From JABDBL01 sp963845445 (GTDB lineage: Bacteria; Cyanobacteriota; Vampirovibrionia; Obscuribacterales; Obscuribacteraceae), in NCBI GenBank assembly GCA_963845445.1, contig CAWJSE010000002.1, forward strand, positions 3,038,001 through 3,102,000: a stretch of 64,000 nucleotides of DNA. The letters run 5' to 3'. A program made the position numbers and the translations under genes. The notes below the pieces were generated by a model. The model ran no database searches. It saw nothing but the letters and a program-made list of their open reading frames with translations, and was not told the DNA's origin. Below are positions 45,760 through 54,664 of the stretch, piece after piece. Every line of letters starts with the position of its first letter. Within the stretch, counting starts at the first letter, position 1.

Positions 45760-46160
45760 ATTCTAGTCAGCGTTTCGAGAAGTGATACCAAAAGGCAAAA
45801 ATGGCTGCCTATCCCCAGCCTATCCCTTCCGATTGCAAAGGTACAACGCTCTATCTTGTGAGATGTGCAGTCTGTCTGTGACAGTTCTTCTATCCATATT
45901 TCTACTGGTAAGTTATCAATAGCAGCCAGCAGAGTCCTATTTCAACACAGCTAGTGCTACCAATAGTCGGGCTAGTGCGGACGAATTGTTCCGACCTCAG
46001 GAGTCCCAGTTGCTTAGGGGGTGTCTCGCGCTATTCACTATCAGATTTACGCTATTCAAAGAGGCAAAATGATTACTTGCGCTCTGATGACTTTATGCCG
46101 TACTACAATGCTGCAAAAAATGAAAAAGATGAGACGAAAAAGATAGCAACGCACTGAGAA
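45760..46160. other. Region outside attR resembling another element's left end
   Basis: The first 80 bases after attR (with agaagtgat, accaaaaggcaaaaatggc, and cctatccc twice at about 45805-45830) resemble, loosely, the order of signals after the tRNA at 33850-33920 (agaaggtag, gacaaaaagcgatttttgc, ccctatcg twice). This could be the worn end of an older element in the same site. The rest holds no convincing gene. Confidence 0.3.
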
Positions 46161-46195
46161 GAGGGGCGCGTGTCTGCCATGTCCATGCACCCCTC
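46161..46195 (-). terminator. Hairpin downstream of the R2-like gene
   Basis: gaggggcgcgtg and catgcacccctc pair over 12 bases with one mismatch and one G-U pair. A second small stem (46217-46241) follows towards the gene. They lie 85-165 bases past the stop of the minus-strand gene at 46325. Confidence 0.4.
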
Positions 46196-46324
46196 AATCT
46201 CAGTCCTCACCTAAGTTGTAGCGGCTCGCAGCCTTGCTACACCGTCAAAACAGCCGGAACCGGCAGGCTCACGGAGCCGCCAGTCTTCTGATCGAGGTCA
46301 AAGTTCTTTTCGACGGAGGCGATG

Positions 46325-47377
46325 TCAGGCAGCGATCCTAGGAGCGCCATGATGGTCGCCTTCTGGGGTCGTCGTGTCGGGTTGGACATCCGGCGCGAAG
46401 GGACCGAAGAGCTCCACCACCATGTTGGCAGCTTCGTCCGTGATGCCCATTCTCTTCAGCCGTATGCGCAGATCGTCCTGCAAGGCCCTGAATTTCTTCA
46501 GCCAGGGGAGGTTTGTCCCCGACGCCGCCTTGGCGATGCGAGCCAGCGTGATGAGGATGATCCGTGCCGACTCGCGATCCTCGTATATCCGGCGTTGCAA
46601 TGCCATTACACCGACGGCGATGTGCAGAGCTTCTTCCTGCCGCACCCGTTTAAATCCCTTTAGAAACCCGGGCATGAGGCTCTCGCGTCCTTTCAGGATG
46701 TGCGCCACTACTAGTACTCCGCGAGCAGCGAGGATCCCTTCGGCGACTAGGTGGTAGATCGCCACTGCCATAAGCCATTGCTCGCGGCTTGGCAGATTTT
46801 TTAATTGAGCAATCGCTTTGGCTAAGGCCGTAAATGCCTTCTTGAATGACGGAAGAGTCCGCCACCAAAACTTTCGTTTCAGTTGGCGATCATCCCCTTC
46901 TATGCCAAACACTTTTGCCAGGAAGATCCGGAAGAAGTGCACATGGCGATGCTCCTCCGGCTTCTGCACTAACCCGAAATACTCGCGTTCGTCCGGCTTG
47001 GGCGCATTTGCCGCAATCGCCTCAAGCAGCCAGGACGCCATCCAATCGCCCAGGAAGAACATCCGGAAGATCGCGAATAGTATCGTCCTATCCAAAAAGC
47101 CGATTTCGAACCATCCCCGTAGATCGGCACTAAAGTCGATCTCGTCGGGATCCCAGTTGTGCCGTTGCTTGGACTGCTCGGTCAGGGATGTGGGGGTACC
47201 GTGTTCGCCGGGAGCTTTCAGATCGAGCTTCGGCTTGACAAGCCTGTCGATGGGCTCGGTCTGGAAAAACTTGATAGCACGGCGAGCCTTCGTGTCCTGT
47301 CCTAAGTGGACCAGTTGGCACAGCAGATCAACTGCTATGTACATCAAATCGAATACGAGGTGGAGTGCGAGAACCAT
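46325..47377 (-). CDS. R2-like diiron carboxylate protein (ribonucleotide-reductase small-subunit-like)
   Basis: A 350-residue GC-rich gene. After a helical N-terminal stretch comes NWDPDEIDFSADLRGW (residues 74-89), the start seen in R2 and R2-like ligand-binding oxidases. A complete metal-ligand set follows in order: D111, E142-x2-H145 (KPEEHRHVHFF), E213 (VAEGILAARG) and E249-x2-H252 (QEEALHIAVG). Spacing 111-142 equals D84-E115 of E. coli R2. F149 sits where R2 has the radical tyrosine Y122, as in class Ic or oxidase-type members. The ATG has an aaggaagga ribosome site. There is no nrdA nearby, so an oxidase role is more likely than ribonucleotide reduction. Identification is by motif only. 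Confidence 0.6.
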   Translation of the reverse strand: MVLALHLVFDLMYIAVDLLCQLVHLGQDTKARRAIKFFQTEPIDRLVKPKLDLKAPGEHGTPTSLTEQSKQRHNWDPDEIDFSADLRGWFEIGFLDRTILFAIFRMFFLGDWMASWLLEAIAANAPKPDEREYFGLVQKPEEHRHVHFFRIFLAKVFGIEGDDRQLKRKFWWRTLPSFKKAFTALAKAIAQLKNLPSREQWLMAVAIYHLVAEGILAARGVLVVAHILKGRESLMPGFLKGFKRVRQEEALHIAVGVMALQRRIYEDRESARIILITLARIAKAASGTNLPWLKKFRALQDDLRIRLKRMGITDEAANMVVELFGPFAPDVQPDTTTPEGDHHGAPRIAA

Positions 47378-47443
47378 CTTGGTCCGTCCTTCCTTTGATT
47401 GTGATGGTTAGGTAAGGCAATGACTCTCCGTCCCTTTCCAAGC

Positions 47444-47809
47444 AAAACCAACCCGCACCACTCACATGGGATGCAGGCTGCTCAATAGAGCATTGGTTTC
47501 TTACACTATTTGAGGCTCACCTCGAATGCAGGGACAAAAAGTACACACTTTAACCTACAAATCGGTGGGGAGCAAAATCAAGCCCTATGGCAGATACGAC
47601 AACATTGCTTAAAATATAAACCTACAGCTTCATAACAGGCTTTTTACTATCAGTTGCGATGCAAAGATGAGAAAACTTTTGTGCTAAAAAGGGTTAACTA
47701 GCGATCACTTTTTGAGTATCGGCGGCTACTGATTAACGCGAGATTATATCAACTGCTACGTCATTTTATACGCGGCACAGCTGGCTAGTTTTATCTTGAA
47801 TGCACCGCT
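47444..47809. repeat. Direct repeat copy 1 (about 366 bp), upstream of the R2-like gene
   Basis: This non-coding stretch is recognisably the same as 50325-50687, with many substitutions and small indels. Shared landmarks are aaaaccaaccc, atgcagg, caatagagcattggttt, acactttaa, caaaatcaagccct, actgattaa, and ctggctagttttatc near the end. Both copies sit on the 5' side of minus-strand GC-rich genes. They may be conserved regulatory DNA, the ends of a duplicated module, or a non-coding RNA gene. Confidence 0.65.
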
Positions 47810-47816
47810 AATTTTT

Positions 47817-48128
47817 TTACATTTCAGCTCTTTCATAAAACACCTCTCCCACCCGCTCGATATGCTCGCGGAGCTTGGCATGCTCGAGTTCATCAAATAG
47901 TGAGAGATCAATAGTGTAGGGTAGCAGTAGATCATCGAGCGCCTCGGCTATGTTTGCACGCAAGTGTGGGGTGAGGGCCGCGCCGTATAGCGTCATGTCT
48001 ATGTCCGATCCGTTTTTGTAACTGCCTTTGGCGCGTGAACCATAGAGCACCGCCTTTTCAATTTCCGGAAACCGTGCATAAACGCTGCAGATTTTTTCAA
48101 TGATTTCTTCGGTTAAACCGTACTTCAT
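47817..48128 (-). CDS. MNT-type nucleotidyltransferase (antitoxin)
   Basis: A 103-residue minimal nucleotidyltransferase with the motif YGSRAKGSYKNGSDIDMTLYG (G-S followed by D-x-D), which binds NTP and metal. In HEPN/MNT pairs this protein neutralises the HEPN ribonuclease, in known cases by adding AMP residues to it. Its ATG overlaps the end of the HEPN gene by 4 bases. Confidence 0.85.
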   Translation of the reverse strand: MKYGLTEEIIEKICSVYARFPEIEKAVLYGSRAKGSYKNGSDIDMTLYGAALTPHLRANIAEALDDLLLPYTIDLSLFDELEHAKLREHIERVGEVFYERAEM

Positions 48129-48550
48129 AATCTGTCGTCTGGCTGATCATAAAGGGCAATAAACTTTTGTGTCATATTCGCGAATGCTGGGTAAAAACGC
48201 TCCAAAATATCACGCACAATTTTTTCGGCTACGGCTGTGTTATAGGTGTGCGAAGTCTGATTACGTGCCTTTATCATATCCATCCAATCCTCGCCTTGCT
48301 CTAGCAAACCACTTTTAAACGCTTCGCGAGTAGAATCTTTTGAGCCAATCAAGCCAGTAAAACCCTTATCCTCCAAATAATCCTTCAGTACATTCCACGC
48401 TAACTCATGCGTGAACTCAAAACTTTGAATTAGTCCCTGTTGCTCCAACTTTGAAAGCGGACGTTCTTTCGAAAGTGCCACAGCCTCACTTAAATTTTGC
48501 AAAGCTTTGGTGTAATTATCAAATCGCTGTTTCCAGCGGATGTCCTGCAA
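48125..48550 (-). CDS. HEPN-domain protein, HI0074 type (toxin)
   Basis: A 141-residue helical protein of the nucleotidyltransferase-substrate-binding (HI0074) family: RWKQRFDNYTKALQNLSEAV, then QSFEFTHELAWNVLKDYLEDKG, and the ribonuclease-type motif KARNQTSHTY (R-x4-H) near residue 100. It is the first gene of the pair. Tight coupling with the MNT gene argues for a toxin-antitoxin unit of type VII kind. Confidence 0.85.
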   Translation of the reverse strand: MQDIRWKQRFDNYTKALQNLSEAVALSKERPLSKLEQQGLIQSFEFTHELAWNVLKDYLEDKGFTGLIGSKDSTREAFKSGLLEQGEDWMDMIKARNQTSHTYNTAVAEKIVRDILERFYPAFANMTQKFIALYDQPDDRL

Positions 48551-48752
48551 AATCTAATCCCCACTTATATCATAGCCTTAATTTTCTTTAGCTTTTAATC
48601 ATAACATTATCCTGCAATGCTGAGCTGGTCAGAGTTATTGACGGCAGCTGCAAAATAAAAAATAAAAGACAAAACAATACTGGATTTTAATCTGAAAAAT
48701 AATCCAGGTGAATAGTGCTTAAGAAAAACCCAGCTCTCATCCGTGAGTTTGA

Positions 48753-48787
48753 TACCGCGCCTTAGTTCTCCATAACAAGGCGCGGTA
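48753..48787 (-). terminator. Perfect 11-bp hairpin after orphan gene C
   Basis: taccgcgcctt (48753-48763) and aaggcgcggta (48777-48787) are perfectly complementary around a 13-base loop. It lies 67 bases beyond the stop of the minus-strand gene at 48854. Confidence 0.6.
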
Positions 48788-48853
48788 GTAGGTTGGAAAA
48801 GCAAATCCAATTGCTTCTGCTTGACGCCGCCAGGGATTGGGCCTGGTGTCAAC

Positions 48854-49489
48854 TCATTTGAGGACACCCTTGAGTCGCCCACGCTCGGCTACTGCGCGTT
48901 GAATGCAGCTCACCATGCTGAGCATCTGTTGACCAGGCCGATTCAGCTGGTGAAAGAGATTTGGATCAACATGCGATCCACTACTCTTTCCCCGTTTGTC
49001 AGAGAACAACTGCTCTACCAGTTCGGTGTTAGGCTCAACGATACCCAGTAAGAACCTGCTTGCAGTTTCGAAGTCGCTGGACTTAGCGCTTCGCATAAAG
49101 CGAAGGAGGATGACGAACGCCTGGGCAAAGCGTTTGTCCAGTTCGCGGTCTGCTTTGAAAATGCGCAAGCAATCCCCGAGCAGTCCGGGAAACTTCCCAA
49201 TTCCTTCCTCAAGCCACCGGGCAGTGGGATGTGGATCTTGACGCAGTTGCGTTAGCAGGTTCATCCCCTCAGATAGAAGTCGCTCGAGCAGAGCCGCGCT
49301 CAAAGTCCACGCCCTGGGCGCTTCCTGCAAGGCCTGCTCGAACAGAGAAGTGGCTCCGGCCTTGGCAGTTCCGCTGCTGAAGATTTCAATCTCAATGTGC
49401 CACTGTTCGAAAATCGTTGTCACCACAGCGAGCCAGCTCTCCATGGTAAGAAGAAACACTCGCTTGTCACGTACAAGTCGTTGTTTCAC
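48854..49489 (-). CDS. GC-rich orphan gene C, hypothetical protein
   Basis: A 211-residue, largely helical protein (WLAVVTTIFEQWHIEIEIF, RAWTLSAALLERLLSEGMNLLTQLRQD, ELDKRFAQAFVILLRFMRSA). It has no membrane anchor or catalytic motif that I can identify. The start is GTG at 49489 with an aaaggga ribosome site. A hairpin follows the gene. Composition differs from the AT-rich toxin-antitoxin pair next to it. Confidence 0.5.
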   Translation of the reverse strand: MKQRLVRDKRVFLLTMESWLAVVTTIFEQWHIEIEIFSSGTAKAGATSLFEQALQEAPRAWTLSAALLERLLSEGMNLLTQLRQDPHPTARWLEEGIGKFPGLLGDCLRIFKADRELDKRFAQAFVILLRFMRSAKSSDFETASRFLLGIVEPNTELVEQLFSDKRGKSSGSHVDPNLFHQLNRPGQQMLSMVSCIQRAVAERGRLKGVLK

Positions 49490-49649
49490 AGCAGGTCCCT
49501 TTCAATCTAAAATGCAGGAGATTGTGCAACTTTGTGAAAAAAATAAAGCAACACCACCCTACGCGACAGGACGGGCGAGAGATCGGTGTTGCGATACTTT
49601 TGGCTCATCGCCGATTGTCTCCTCTGAAATCGGTGTTGTGAACGAAATA

Positions 49650-49677
49650 GAGGCCGGTGGCTTCGGCTATCGGCCTC
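49650..49677. terminator. TTCG-capped hairpin downstream of orphan gene D
   Basis: gaggccggtggc and gctatcggcctc form a 12-pair stem on the plus strand (including two G-U pairs) closed by ttcg. On the minus strand the same DNA gives a weaker stem. It lies 147 bases beyond the stop of the gene at 49824. Direction of action is unclear. Confidence 0.35.
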
Positions 49678-49823
49678 TCCACAGATTGATTATTGTCATG
49701 ATCAGCCGTTAGGATACAAACCGTGCGGCTGGTTGCCAGCGGAGCGGCGGTGTCTCTGGAGTAGCCATTATCCGCCCCGTAGGTTGAGGTTGCTGTCCAC
49801 GGCAATGACATCATCGCCCGCAA

Positions 49824-50186
49824 TTAGCTGGAGTGTTCAGGCAACTCGGCTGCGATCTTGCGGGCGGATCTGATGGCAGGCTGCCAGTCGATTGTAAATT
49901 CTTGTAAGGCTAGCCCACCGTCATCGCACTTGAGATACCGGATGCTCACCTGGTCATATTGCACAGCGAGCATGACATCAGGATGGCTTGGGATTTCTTC
50001 GACAAGCCTTAAAACAACGTCGTCATCAGTCACGACCGAAAGAACAATTTGGTCTGCAGTCTTGAGTCCGGTGTAAAGAGCGCGCCTCAGCACTGTGCCG
50101 GAGACCTTCGCGGTTTTGCGACGATCATCGTGATCCTCGGGGTGCAGAGGCTTCCAGGGCAACGCGTTGTATGGCGATACCGACAT
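49824..50186 (-). CDS. GC-rich orphan gene D, hypothetical protein
   Basis: A 120-residue protein of no recognised family. The N-terminal part is proline- and charge-rich (WKPLHPEDHDDRRKTAKVSG). The rest alternates strand-like segments (DQIVLSVVTDDDVVLRLVEEI, DVMLAVQYDQVSIRYLKCDDGG). The ATG has an acgagga ribosome site. The upstream DNA includes the second copy of the 365-bp repeat (50325-50687). Confidence 0.5.
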   Translation of the reverse strand: MSVSPYNALPWKPLHPEDHDDRRKTAKVSGTVLRRALYTGLKTADQIVLSVVTDDDVVLRLVEEIPSHPDVMLAVQYDQVSIRYLKCDDGGLALQEFTIDWQPAIRSARKIAAELPEHSS

Positions 50187-50324
50187 GACTTTGTCCTCGT
50201 TTTGTAAAGATGGGCGCTGATCTTGGTAATGTTATTTGTACGATGGCAAAGCGCTCTTCTGATAATAGCGCCGCCGTTCAGTGAGGGGGACTGGATGTTG
50301 ATGTCTTGAAGGATGGATTTTCTT

Positions 50325-50687
50325 CGCAAAACCAACCCAACACCACTCACGGTAGGATGCAGGTACTCAATAGAGCATTGGTTTTCTTAGATTATTTGAG
50401 CATTGCCTCCAATAGGGGGAACGATGGTGAACACTTTAAACTAACAAATTTGCGGGGGACAAAATCAAGCCCTACGCTTGGCCCAGTCACATCGCTTGAA
50501 ACATACATCTGTTGCTGTATAACAGACCTTTGGCAAACCAATGTCACGAGACATTAGAAAATTTTGAGCTAGTAAGGTTAACCGTAGGTCATTTGTGACT
50601 CTCAGCGGCGACTGATTAATAGGAGGTCATATTAACAGCTGCTTATATACGTGAGGGCTGGCTAGTTTTATCGTAAGGACGCTACCG
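50325..50687. repeat. Direct repeat copy 2 (about 363 bp), upstream of orphan gene D
   Basis: The diverged second copy of 47444-47809, in the same orientation, 2.9 kb away. It ends just before the Amt gene's own upstream region. No frame in it is conserved with the other copy, so it is probably not coding. Confidence 0.65.
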
Positions 50688-50860
50688 AATAGTGCAGCTG
50701 CATGCATTAGGTTTAAACTATTGTCCTTTTTTATTCTTGCGTATTGTGTCGACACTTCAGAGTCAAAGGATAGGCAGGATTGTCAACATGCCTATATAAT
50801 TTTTTCAATCTTTCATCAAGAGCTTTTGTAAACGATACTCTGGTTCTGTCAGGAGAATTG

Positions 50861-52111
50861 ATGCACATAAATACCGGTGACACTGCATGGGTTTTGATCT
50901 CCTCTTCATTAGTTATGCTTATGACACCGGCCATAGGCTTATTTTATGGTGGTATGGTGCAGCAGAAAAATCTGCTCTCCACCATTATGCTTAGCTTCGT
51001 CACCCTTTTAGTGGTTACTATCCAATGGGTGGTATTTGGCTATTCTCTTGCTTTTGGTCCTGACATAGGACATTTAATCGGCAATTTAGACTGGGCTTGT
51101 CTGGGCATAAAATCGGCCATGACTGCTATTGCTTCTTATGCGCCCACTATCCCCCACATGGCCTATATGCTTTTTCAAATGAAATTTGCTGTCATCACAC
51201 CCGCCTTAATTACTGGTGCTTTTGCTGAGCGGGTTAAATTTCCTGCTTTTATTCTTTTTACTTTGTTGTGGACAACTCTTGTGTATGACCCTGTTGCTCA
51301 TTGGGTCTGGGGAGAAGGTGGTTGGTTAAAATCGCTAGGTGCTCTCGATTTTGCTGGTGGTACAGTTGTGCACGTAACTGCCGGAGTGGCAGCTCTTGCT
51401 ATGTGTATTGCCTTGCACCGCAAAAAACGCCTGGTCGATGGACGCTTTACTCCATTTAGTGTGCCACTAACTTTGTTTGGCGCAGTGCTGCTCTGGTTTG
51501 GTTGGTTTGGCTTTAATGGTGGCAGTGCTTTGGCGGCCAATGATGTGGCAGTGCAAGCGTTAGTAACAACAAACGTTGCCGCTGCTGCTGCTGCCCTGAC
51601 ATGGATGGTTTTGAGTCTATATAAAGGGCGTCCTAGTGCTGCCGGTACAGCTACCGGTGCCGTAGTAGGATTAGTGGCAATAACACCGGCTTGCGGCTAT
51701 GTTGATATTTTTTCTTCTATAATTATTGGTGCTGTAGGCGCCTCTGTATCTTTTTTCTCTATTAAATTAGCCGAGAAGTTTGGCATAGATGATTCACTGG
51801 ATGTATGTGCTTGCCACGGCATGGCCGGCACATGGGGTGCCTTAGCAACCGGTATTTTTGCCAGTAAAGCAGTTAATGCTGCTGGTGCTGATGGTTTGTT
51901 ACATGGCAATCCAGCACTCTTTTATGCTCAACTTACTGCCGTGTCAGTGGTTTGGTTGTTTTCTTTTGCTGCCACATATATTATTGCTAAACTAATAGAC
52001 TTAACTATGGGCTTTACCGTTAGTCACGAGCAACAAAAAGCCGGACTAGACGTAGCCCATTATTGGGACGATAAATTAGAAAGTGAAACCGGACACCTGG
52101 TCAATGTTTAA
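50861..52111 (+). CDS. amt: Ammonium transporter Amt
   Basis: A 416-residue channel for ammonium uptake with eleven expected helices. Landmarks are GLFYGGMVQQKNLLST in the first helices, DFAGGTVVHVTAG with the first pore histidine, and CACHGMAGTWGALATG with the second. ATG 50861 has an aggag site six bases upstream. An ORF from 50780 extends beyond this without support. No glnK/P-II gene lies next to it, unlike in many bacteria. Confidence 0.92.
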   Translation: MHINTGDTAWVLISSSLVMLMTPAIGLFYGGMVQQKNLLSTIMLSFVTLLVVTIQWVVFGYSLAFGPDIGHLIGNLDWACLGIKSAMTAIASYAPTIPHMAYMLFQMKFAVITPALITGAFAERVKFPAFILFTLLWTTLVYDPVAHWVWGEGGWLKSLGALDFAGGTVVHVTAGVAALAMCIALHRKKRLVDGRFTPFSVPLTLFGAVLLWFGWFGFNGGSALAANDVAVQALVTTNVAAAAAALTWMVLSLYKGRPSAAGTATGAVVGLVAITPACGYVDIFSSIIIGAVGASVSFFSIKLAEKFGIDDSLDVCACHGMAGTWGALATGIFASKAVNAAGADGLLHGNPALFYAQLTAVSVVWLFSFAATYIIAKLIDLTMGFTVSHEQQKAGLDVAHYWDDKLESETGHLVNV

Positions 52112-52786
52112 TCTCCTTAGCGGTCAACCGCATTCTGCCAGCAAGAGAGCCAGTCAGTTTTGCCCGTCTGCCTTGCCCCTTACAAAAGAACACTGGTGCA
52201 GAAGACAACGTTAATTCAATTTTTCCTTAACATGTCCTTTGAACATGGCTCAATTCCTAATTGCGACTGCTCACAGCACCCCGGCTTTCTTCACTAACGC
52301 CGATAGTGGTAATTCACCAGCTGATGGGAGATTTTCACCCACTACATGGTAAATTACCGCTCACGAACCGTATGGTGCCTAGCGCAGGTCACGCGAGTTC
52401 GCGCTAATTTAATATCAAATTTAATATATCAAGAACGCGGGCAAAAGATAAAAGGAAATCAATAGCCGCTTTGATTGACAAGTCTAAAGGACCAAAGCGC
52501 TCCACCCGTCTTGCTTTCGCTAATTATAGTTTGTGATTGGTCAATCTTGACTTTCTTAGAGTTAATGCGCCAGATTTAGATATTCGTTTCGCTCTCCCTA
52601 TCAATTCGAGTCACCTTATTTAATAAGCACTGAACAAACAGATGCCACTCACACCCATCATCATTGGTGGGACAGAATTACCACCCGACTGAGAAACAGG
52701 TAAACAAACCGATCATCTTCAACTTCACCTGCCACTTGCAGACATATTGCTTCAGGTGGCGGGATCAATTCCCCGAGGAGTCAGTT
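52112..52786. other. Intergenic region between amt and orphan gene E
   Basis: These 675 bases have no convincing gene. A short inverted repeat tagcgc...gcgcta (about 52379-52406) is visible. The final part precedes a gene with a gaggag ribosome site. No further features are seen. Confidence 0.3.
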
Positions 52787-53242
52787 ATGACAAACGAGAA
52801 TGGAGAGATGATAGACCAAATGTTGCCATGCCGCGGAATTCATTGCGGACAGCATTGCGGCAAAGAATTGACTCGGGAGGACGAGCTTCCTCCAGACAAT
52901 GGATACGTTGCTGTCTCCTATTCTGGGCGCGTTTTCTTCTGCGCGGGAATCGAGCCTGATATCAAAACATGCCTCGCCCGATTTCCCGACATGGGGACGA
53001 TAAATCGAGGCATCCTCGCCGTGGCAAAAGACGAGCCGCTTCCGGACCGAGTTAAGAGCTGGATGCGGTCACGTCGGAGAGAAACGCCTGTGGCGATTTC
53101 GTGTAAGAGTTCTAGCCAAATACCTTCGCCGGCCGAAGCTCCACCAGTTGGGCTAACATGGCTGGGCTCCAATGTGGAGGTGATTGACTTGGTGGCCCGC
53201 CGCTATCCGAGCACAAAGCCAACAGAGAATGAGACCCCGTGA
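52787..53242 (+). CDS. GC-rich orphan gene E, hypothetical Cys-rich protein
   Basis: A 151-residue protein. The start ATG 52787 has a gaggag ribosome site, and an upstream frame from 52664 lacks one. A Cys/His cluster near residues 14-24 (CRGIHCGQHC) could bind a metal, followed by two further cysteines (FFCAGIEPDIKTCLARF). The rest is unstructured and proline-rich (SQIPSPAEAPP). No family recognised. A 17-bp perfect hairpin follows, as with the other GC-rich genes. Confidence 0.5.
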   Translation: MTNENGEMIDQMLPCRGIHCGQHCGKELTREDELPPDNGYVAVSYSGRVFFCAGIEPDIKTCLARFPDMGTINRGILAVAKDEPLPDRVKSWMRSRRRETPVAISCKSSSQIPSPAEAPPVGLTWLGSNVEVIDLVARRYPSTKPTENETP

Positions 53243-53310
53243 TGGGTAGCGACCCGTTAGGCGGCTAGTCGCGTTGCCCGAATGTTGTTGAAAGTCCACT
53301 AGACATTGAT

Positions 53311-53352
53311 TGTCCTGCCGTTTGCAGATGTCTTTCTGCAAACGGCAGGACA
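53311..53352 (+). terminator. Perfect 17-bp hairpin terminator
   Basis: tgtcctgccgtttgcag (53311-53327) and its exact complement (53336-53352) flank an eight-base loop, 68 bases after the stop of orphan gene E. There is no T-run directly after it. Confidence 0.7.
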
Positions 53353-53480
53353 CACTCGCTCACTAATTTTTTCTGAATCACTATTTTTGTTGCTCTTTTT
53401 TATTTTCAAATCAGAACCATTTTGTGAGTCTGGTGCAAGGCCATAGACAAAAAGCAATCTAGAGTTTACCATAAATATGT

Positions 53481-54254
53481 ATGGTGAATTGTTCTGAAAT
53501 TACTGCTGCTTCAATACTCGTGCCGCAAAAATCTGGCTCATTGTCAGGTGCATTTGACTTCACTTTGAATCCATATGCGGGCTGCGCTTTTAGTTGTTCT
53601 TATTGTTATGTGCCTAAATTCCCTAATGGCAAGCATCATTTTAGCGAGTGGGGAAATTGGGTTGAGGCAAAAATAAATGCTCCTCAAATACTGCAAAAAG
53701 AACGCACCAAAATTTTTGGCAGTCGCATTTTTTTTGGTTCAGCAACAGACCCTTATCAATATGTAGAATTAAAATATAGGCTAAGCAGGCGGTGTTTAGA
53801 ACAATTATATAAATACAAAGCAAAGAAAATAACTCTGCATACCCGTAGCCATTTAGTGTTAGAAGATATCACTTTGCTTAAATCATTTGGAGATACTCTT
53901 AGTGTAGGAATAAGTATCACTACCGATAATGAGGATATCGCTCGTGAATTTGAGCCTCGGGCACCCAGCATTGCTAGAAGACTCGAATTGCTTGCCAATT
54001 TGTACCAAGCTGGCATAAAAGTGCATGTGTCTATGGCACCACTTTTGCCCTGCGATCCGGGCAGACTTGTTAGTCTTGTTGCTCCTTATGCTCAGAAAAT
54101 CTGGATTGGCAGTATGAATTATCCAGAAATAAATAATCGTCCGAATCTATTGCAAAAATACCAAAGCTTTTTTGCCAATAACAATTATCGAGCCACTATG
54201 CAAACCATTCAAAACTTATTTGCTAATTCAAAATCAAGAAACCGAAGCTCCTAA
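53481..54254 (+). CDS. Radical SAM protein, spore-photoproduct-lyase-like (Rv2578c type)
   Basis: A 257-residue protein. The iron-sulfur cluster motif is C-x3-C-x2-C in NPYAGCAFSCSYCYVPKFPN (about residues 32-50). It has the family segment RIFFGSATDPYQYVELKYRLSRRCLE and further FISMAPLLPC-like and IGSMNYPE parts. The substrate of this subgroup is uncertain; related proteins act in DNA photoproduct repair. Its end overlaps the convergent CsaA-like gene by 21 bases. Confidence 0.8.
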   Translation: MVNCSEITAASILVPQKSGSLSGAFDFTLNPYAGCAFSCSYCYVPKFPNGKHHFSEWGNWVEAKINAPQILQKERTKIFGSRIFFGSATDPYQYVELKYRLSRRCLEQLYKYKAKKITLHTRSHLVLEDITLLKSFGDTLSVGISITTDNEDIAREFEPRAPSIARRLELLANLYQAGIKVHVSMAPLLPCDPGRLVSLVAPYAQKIWIGSMNYPEINNRPNLLQKYQSFFANNNYRATMQTIQNLFANSKSRNRSS

Positions 54255-54568
54255 AGGCACTTCCTCGTCCAAACTTAAGAGAATGACATCACCCTCTGCC
54301 ACCTCTATGCCTAGCACTAAAACTTCCGAAATAAAATCAGCTATTTTTCGAGGTGAAAAATTAGTGACAGCTAGTACCTGACGATCTTGCAGGCCGACTT
54401 TGTATAACGTTTAGTTATTTGTGCTGAAGATTGTTTTATGCCCAGTGGACCAAAATCAATCCACAGCTTATATGCTGGTTTTCTTGCTTTTGGGAAATCG
54501 TCTACTTTTATTATGCGTCCTACGCGGATTTCAGATTGAAAAAAGTGTTCTACAGAAATCTGTGTCAT
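54234..54568 (-). pseudogene. csaA: CsaA-like tRNA-binding/chaperone protein (frameshifted)
   Basis: A short tRNA_bind-fold protein of about 111 residues. The first frame has VEHFFQSEIRVGRIIKVDDFPKARKPAYKLWIDFGPLGIKQSSAQITKRYTK and then leaves the family sequence. Shifting one base at about 54413 continues it: VGLQDRQVLAVTNFSPRKIADFISEVLVLGIEVAEGDVILLSLDEEVPLGA. The break is next to an aaa tract, so an indel error is plausible. CsaA is thought to bind tRNA or act as a secretion-related chaperone. Confidence 0.85.
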
Positions 54569-54590
54569 AAATAATTAGTTAATATAAAAA

Positions 54591-54664
54591 TGGAGCGGGT
54601 GGCGGGAATCGGACCCGCGTGTGCAGCTTGGAAGGCTGCCATTCTACCATTGAACTACACCCGC
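54591..54664 (-). tRNA. tRNA-Gly (TCC)
   Basis: On the minus strand gcgggtg pairs with cacccgc as acceptor stem, followed by tcca (discriminator plus encoded CCA). The anticodon loop ctTCCaa lies between cagc and gctg. The T-arm gcgggtccgattcccgc is complete. Total 74 bases. Confidence 0.95.

Noticed and set aside
46322..47411. Several plus-strand frames antisense to the R2-like gene
   Set aside because: They are out-of-frame readings of a GC-rich gene whose minus-strand product has a full metal-ligand set.
49605..49823. A 72-codon minus-strand frame next to orphan gene D
   Set aside because: It contains the hairpin at 49650-49677, has no ribosome site and shows no conserved pattern.
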